A DNA stretch of 64,000 nucleotides from Owenia fusiformis (taxonomy: Eukaryota > Annelida > Polychaeta > Sabellida > Oweniidae): positions 33,868,109 to 33,932,108 of the forward strand of contig CAIIXF020000002.1 of assembly GCA_903813345.2 (NCBI GenBank), read 5' to 3'. The position numbers and the translations under genes were made by a program. Below, piece by piece: positions 58,826 through 64,000 of this stretch. The notes beneath the pieces are model-generated. The model saw nothing but the letters and a program-made list of their open reading frames with translations, was not told the DNA's origin and made no database searches. Each line of letters starts with the position of its first letter. The first letter of the stretch is position 1.

Positions 58826-61800
58826 ATGAATATGGATGAAGGATTGAAGAATATCAGGTACTGTATGTATTAAATAGAAATATAATTTCATAAAGGAAGT
58901 AATAGTATTAAGGTTCCATTTCGTTTTTATATTTTGAATAATGTTACCTGGAGCGTTGGCTATATATTAGGCAATGAATTATATTAACACAACAAACATT
59001 TTCTATTTATACACCGTTTAACCAGAACCTCCATATGTAAAAGTGCCGTTAAGATTGACCCACTTTGTGCATTGATATTACGTAAATCTCGTATGTACCT
59101 CTTGACATGTATAGACGGTATGAATACTATATCGTTTATTGATAATTATGATGACCTTGTCCTATTTAGGTTTTTATGTATTTTCTTTTGTTAAAGAAGA
59201 ACCTTGTTCGAAGTTATAGACTTAGTCAAGGTTTTAACATACAACCATCTTTGGAATGTTTTGAATGTAGTTCATTCTTTGTTATGCAAATAAGATTCGA
59301 CTGAAAGTGTCTTCTTTTGGGCTTTGTATAAAAAACCTCCTACCTCATACCCACCTACCACGTACGTTGGACATGATACAGTCTTTGAAGGGTTCAATTT
59401 TAAAGATCTTAGTTTATTAAATCTTAGTTTATGATGAATTATAGATGCATTTGTAATGACCCTTGATATCAAATTGCTACTACAGCCCAGCTTGGTTCGA
59501 TTCCCACTCGGCACTCGGGGCATCGAATTTAGCACACTTTCTTTCCATTTCTTTATCTGGCTTGTTGGACCTATGCTCGCAGTCATTAGTTAGTTATTCT
59601 TCTGGGGTGCCCTCAGGTCATTACACTTTACAATGCACCCATATACCTTTATTTATGGATCTGTCATCCATCTAGTCATAGAATAAAGCCGGAATTGTAG
59701 AAATGATAATAATTAGAGCTATTTTGAGATTTAAAATTATTTAAAATTGAACCCTTCAATGACTGTATCATGTCCCACGTAGGTGGGTAGTTGGGTATGA
59801 GGTGGGAGGTTTTTTATACAAAGCCTAAAAGAAGACACTTTCAGTCGAATCTTATTTGCATAACAAAGAATGAACTACATTCAAAACATTCCAAAGATGG
59901 TTGTATGTTAAAACCTTGACTAAGTCTATAACTTCGAACAAGGTTCTTCTTTAACAAAAGAAAATACATCTTCTTTTGGCATGTTTGAACTAATTGCAGT
60001 ATCCATCGTCATTCAGCTGATCACACATTTCTAAACAGAAAAACAGGGACTGTAACTTCCTCGATTGAGCTGAGAAATGCTGTGCTTCTTATAGTAGGAT
60101 TTGGTCTGATTTCCATGATCATTGCAGCAGTATTCAGATATGTAAGAAAGACTGTATTTCACGATAAGTCTAATTTGGATACTACCTTTGATGCGGGTGG
60201 TAAGGTGTCTATTGGGCTAACTGCAACGACACTTGTGTCTCAGATGACGTGGGCCGCAAGTTTTATGCAATCGGTCACTGTGGCGGTTCAGGTAACTAAA
60301 ATACAATGAATCTATAACGATGAAAAAGTTCATTGTACATATGTTGAAAAGCTAGATATATTACCATAGTCAGGTCTCTGTTAACCTCTCTGCTATAGTA
60401 TAGGAGCAGGTAAAGATTTATGACATCTAGAATACAACAGGTTTGAGGCCTTTAAATTACTAGTAGATATATGTATATGTGACTAACCCCCCTATCACAC
60501 CAAACTAGTTCTTACCGTGTTTAAAATAATTAGCTACTTCGTTCATAAACAGTCTTCAATACGTCCATCACGTTCTTAGTTCGTTCAGGTCGCACCACGT
60601 CGGTGTGCAACGTAGTATAAACCGCCCCTTAGTCTAGAAGGTCATCATGACCTGATTACAGAACGGTATGGTCGCCATCGAATTTTAAATCGATTCAAAA
60701 TTCTAAATCACATACCCCTTCCGGGCAAGTCCATGAAGTTCGTAAACAGACCGTCGAACGTTGTAGCTACGTTCATTCAGTTCGCACACAGTTTAAAACC
60801 GATTCGGCAACGTTTTGATGATCACCAGAAAATGTTGAGCATGCTCTAAGTGCTGGAGGACCTACTCGTTCTAGTAGTTTCATGAAGTTTGTAAGCAGAT
60901 CCCAAACGGTTCTTAGTTGGTTCTTAGTACGTCAAATCCGTTCGTGCACAGTTTAAGCCCGTTTTCAAGAACGTAGTGAGAACTAGTTTGGTGTGATAGT
61001 AGTGAACGATTTGGGGATACCACCAGGGGGCCCTATATGAAATATTCCTAATTGGCATCTCGAGTACATCAATTAAACCTGTGTTAAAATGTTCCTTTGG
61101 ACCTTCTGAAACATTATGAATACTTAAGAGTGAACTAAACAGGTTAGAAGTGTATATCTTAATCGTTTACGGTTACGTTTAAGAAACGTTACAAAAGTGA
61201 GGTATTAAATCGACGATTCTGTTGTCTTCTGAACTATTTGTTCGCAAACATGTACATTTTCTTAAGCAATATGATACTGACACACGTTTGTGATAAAAAT
61301 GTCTTGGGAATTCTGCCCACAACTCATAAACCAAACGGTGTTTTTAGTATGGCATCAGCGGAGCATTTTGGTATGGCGCTTCCGTCTCATGTGGGATATT
61401 TTTATTTGCAATTCTGTCTATTCATCTTAAAACGAAGTCGCCGGGAGCAAAAACCTTTCTACAGGTATGCCATTTTAGCATATTAGAGATGCAAATTTCG
61501 GCTGTTGTTTTCCGGATTAGTTAATAAGTATTTACATTTTGGCTACAATTTCAGAAAATCGTAAGTGTATGTTGTCAACTCGATGTACGTTGTCCCACTG
61601 AAAACATGAATGGATTATAAAATAAAATCATTGCATTGTTTAATGGTACTAGTATATCTCATGGAATTCAATTACACTGATACCGTCAATGGAGTTGACG
61701 ACGAACATTTCTGATTGTTTTTATTATGCCCAATACATAATATTTATTAAATCTTCACCCATCCTTAATTGTGTATAAAAATAATCGACACTCTTAGGCG

Positions 61801-63534
61801 ACAGGGGAAAATGATCAAAGAAATTGTAAAGAAAACAAGATTGTCCAACATATAAATTTTGTAGGTAGATTTACTACTAAAAAATCTTGCACAACTCAAG
61901 TATCTTTTAATGTAATCAGGAAGCTAAAAGTCATTTCAAGCGAATACACACAAAATTAAACATGAAATCCTTTATGTATTCCTCAGATTAAAGGCCCATG
62001 TGCAGTATGGCAAGTGATTTTAGACTGTCATATCTTTCACCATGAGTACTTTCTGGGCATAAATACAGTGTATTTTATTAAAACAATATGTTTTCTTCCA
62101 AGTGAAGTCCCAAAAGAGGATCCTCTTTTTCTGATTTTAATTGCATGAAAACATTATTCAACAAGGGGTCTAAAACTTCTTCATCTTCATTCATCTTCAT
62201 CTTCAAAAGGATAATGGTATTGAAAGTCTAGTTTTGAAGATATCAATTTTCGATGACCAAAATCATGCTGAAAACAACGGATAGCATGAGTTTTCCCTGT
62301 GGGAAAATAACATGGAAAATGTGGTTTTTAACTTTATCTCATTTCAATACACATCACCTTTTCAGAAGTTATTAATATAGTGTAAAAGAAACTTTTGATA
62401 CATTTAAATTGAAAAAACAAGATCTTCTTTTTAGAAAATAAGCCTTACATTTTTAAAAAAGTGACAAGGTGGGGTCATAATCCATAATTTTTCAGAGAGT
62501 GGGATTGATATTTTACAATCATGGGGGCGTCAATTTAAAGAAAACATATTGTTTAATAAAAACCACTGTATTATATTTATACCAAGAAAATACTCATGGG
62601 GAAAGATATGACTGTCTAAAATCACTTGCCATACTGCACATGGACCTTTTTAAAATGTACATCAAACCTACATCATAGTTTTTGTTTCAAATCAGTTAAT
62701 CAGCATAGTAGTAACACCGTACATCTACAGTGTGCGAGGTAATAGTTTGCAGTCTCGGTATTTTGTCACTGTACATGTACGTTGTCGATGGTTAGGCGTG
62801 TTAACGCAGTATTTAAGGGTTGATCCTGCGTCGATGTCAATTCTACAATGCATGTTTAAGTCCCATCTATTTAATGTGTATATCTCTTCAGGTCATTCGC
62901 GTGCGATTTGGAAAGGCAACTCACATCGTTTTCTGTGTATTCGCTGGCATTACAAATATTCTTGTGACTTTGACATTGTTATTGGCTGGCTCAGCTCTCC
63001 TCGAGAGTCTTATTTTGGATATGTCCATAGAACTTGCTTGTATGCTCATGGCTTTCGTTATTGGCTCCTATACTCTCATCGGCGGTCTTGGCGCAACGTT
63101 CTATGTCTCTTACGTTAATACAAGTCTCGTGTTTTGCTTCATGATTGTTTTGATAAAGGACGTATTCTTAAATGATTCCACGAGAGAGGATGACTTGCCA
63201 ATCGGGAGCGCAGATAAGATGTTCGTTCATCTAATAAATGCAACTGGTCCAGTTGGTAATTACAATGAAAGTTTTCTTACAATGTTGTCACCCGGGAGCC
63301 TCATGTTTGGCATCACTGTAGCATTGCTCACAGGAGGAGCAGTTGTGTGCGACCAGTCTTTCTGGCAAAGTAGCATTGCGGCTAAACCATCGCATGGTGT
63401 TTGGGGATTTGTAGCAGCTGGTTTGACATGGTTTGCAATCCCGTTTGTTATGGCCACGACGTTTGGTTTGGCATACATTGCTATAGAAGAGGCACAAGGA
63501 GAACCTTTATTGTCACAGACTGATGTTTTTAGAG
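58826..63534 (+). CDS. DUR3: DUR3-like urea/solute symporter (SSS family), 5' part
   Basis: Exons 58826-58857, 60039-60291, 61348-61464 and 62892-63534; phases 2, 0, 0, 1. About 348 residues are seen of a family usually 650-700 long, so the gene continues past the window. Recognised by DUR3-type signatures: FDAGGKVSIGLTATTLVSQM and TWAASFMQS (exon 2), YGISGAFWYGASVSCGIF (exon 3), RFGKATHIVF, TLIGGLGATFYVSYVNT, GPVGNYNESFLTM, VVCDQSFWQSSIAAKP and GLTWFAIPFVMATTFGLAYI (exon 4). Several hydrophobic membrane segments, the first at residues about 25-45. DUR3 proteins are sodium- or proton-coupled high-affinity urea transporters of the plasma membrane. The 32-nt exon 1 (MNMDEGLKNI) is chosen because its phase fits; it is the weakest exon. 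The exon 4 donor is GC (AGAG|GCAAGT). Confidence 0.82.
59180..59966. mobile_element. Foldback element in DUR3-like intron 1
   Basis: Inverted arms of about 215 bp, 59180-59400 and 59745-59966 (TTTTCTTTTGTTAAAGAAGA ends; GACTTAGTCAAGGTTTTAAC and TGAAGGGTTCAATTTTAAA inside). TA stands outside both TTTTC ends, suggesting a Tc1/mariner-type target. Confidence 0.8.
60492..60999. mobile_element. MITE in DUR3-like intron 2
   Basis: Terminal inverted repeats CTATCACACCAAACTAGTTC and the exact complement at 60980-60999; 508 bp. Internal TTCGTTCATAAACAG / GTTCGTGCACAGTTT repeats. Non-coding. Confidence 0.78.
61465..62891. other. DUR3-like intron 3
   Basis: AT-rich intron with the foldback element at 61991-62648; no other feature recognised. 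Confidence 0.6.
61991..62648. mobile_element. Foldback element in DUR3-like intron 3
   Basis: Arms 61991-62110 and 62515-62648 are inverted copies: AAGGCCCATGTGCAGTATGG and TTTTAGACTGTCATATCTTTC against their complements. About 660 bp; no transposase. Confidence 0.75.
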
Positions 63535-64000
63535 GCAAGTACCAAATAAGCATACGTATAAGCAAGAGGGAATGAAAAAAGAAAGGACATTGGTCATACC
63601 ATCGTCCTAGATAACCAGTAATGATAGAATGATAGGTTTATCGTTTATTGTTAGTTTCAGTCTCTTAATTTTCGATTTCGATTGGTCCTTCTAAATTTTC
63701 ATGACCTCAGAAATCTATGAATTGGACTAACTATTAAAGTTACAGTATACCATAGATTTCGCTCCCTTACATACCTTAGATATATTTATGAGTATATTAT
63801 CGCCGATATTTTGAAATAATCAACAAAACAACCAACCGCCAGAATTGAACAGAATTGATTTCGCGGCAATCACCGGGAATCCCCGTCACTTGACTAGTGC
63901 CAACACGCGCCTTGAACTAGACAGCCAATCAGATTCATGAGTTACAAATTTAACGACCAATCAGATAACAGAGGATTTCCCCGGCTTATTCAAACTTACA
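63535..64000. other. Start of DUR3-like intron 4, no further exon seen
   Basis: If the GC donor at 63535 is used, this is intron. Otherwise the ORF would end at a stop at 63573-63575, leaving an implausibly short transporter. Paired CCAATCAGAT motifs occur near 63925-63965. Confidence 0.45.

Noticed and set aside
61238-61486. 82-codon ORF as a separate small gene
   Set aside because: It overlaps DUR3-like exon 3 in the wrong frame; the correct frame gives YGISGAFWYGAS with matching splice phases.

Overview
The window is a eukaryotic, AT-rich animal genome segment: spliced genes with GT-AG introns, non-LTR retrotransposons, many foldback DNA elements and minisatellites. A DUR3-type urea transporter, an expanded family of secreted beta-lactamase-like proteins and the mix of repeats suggest a marine invertebrate (lophotrochozoan or invertebrate deuterostome). 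The phylum cannot be fixed from sequence alone.

Layout. 1-2.9 kb: minus-strand 5' part of a gene for an RNA-recognition-motif (RRM) protein, four short phase-matched exons, running off the left edge. 2.9-9.5 kb: no gene recognised. This stretch holds a decayed LINE split by an 831-bp foldback element with a 5-bp target duplication, a second LINE relic and several hairpin elements. 9.6-50.8 kb: four tandem minus-strand copies of one seven-exon gene for a secreted serine beta-lactamase/penicillin-binding-protein-like hydrolase (about 590 aa: signal peptide, SxxK, YxN and HxG motifs, C-terminal beta-barrel-like domain, hydrophobic tail). Copies 1-3 are intact as read. Copy 4 has a single in-frame TAG in exon 6 and a 4.8-kb intron full of transposons. 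An orphan exon-1 relic lies between copies 3 and 4.

Intron and spacer content dates the duplications. Copies 1 and 2 share insertions that copies 3 and 4 lack, so they are the youngest pair. Copy 2 later gained a 1.7-kb intron-1 insertion carrying an array of 18-bp palindromes, and a hAT-like insertion between its start codon and its conserved upstream block. Copy 3 gained a minisatellite grown from its own exon-2 splice acceptor region.

51.6-56.3 kb: two minisatellite fields (65-bp and about 68-bp units), both with four-unit higher-order structure. 57.1-58.1 kb: a Tc1/mariner-like foldback element. 58.8-63.5 kb: plus-strand 5' half of a DUR3-like urea/solute symporter gene (four exons seen, running off the right edge), with a different foldback element in each of its three introns and a probable GC-AG fourth intron.

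All exon models were built by eye from splice signals, reading phase and comparison between paralogs. No database search was possible.
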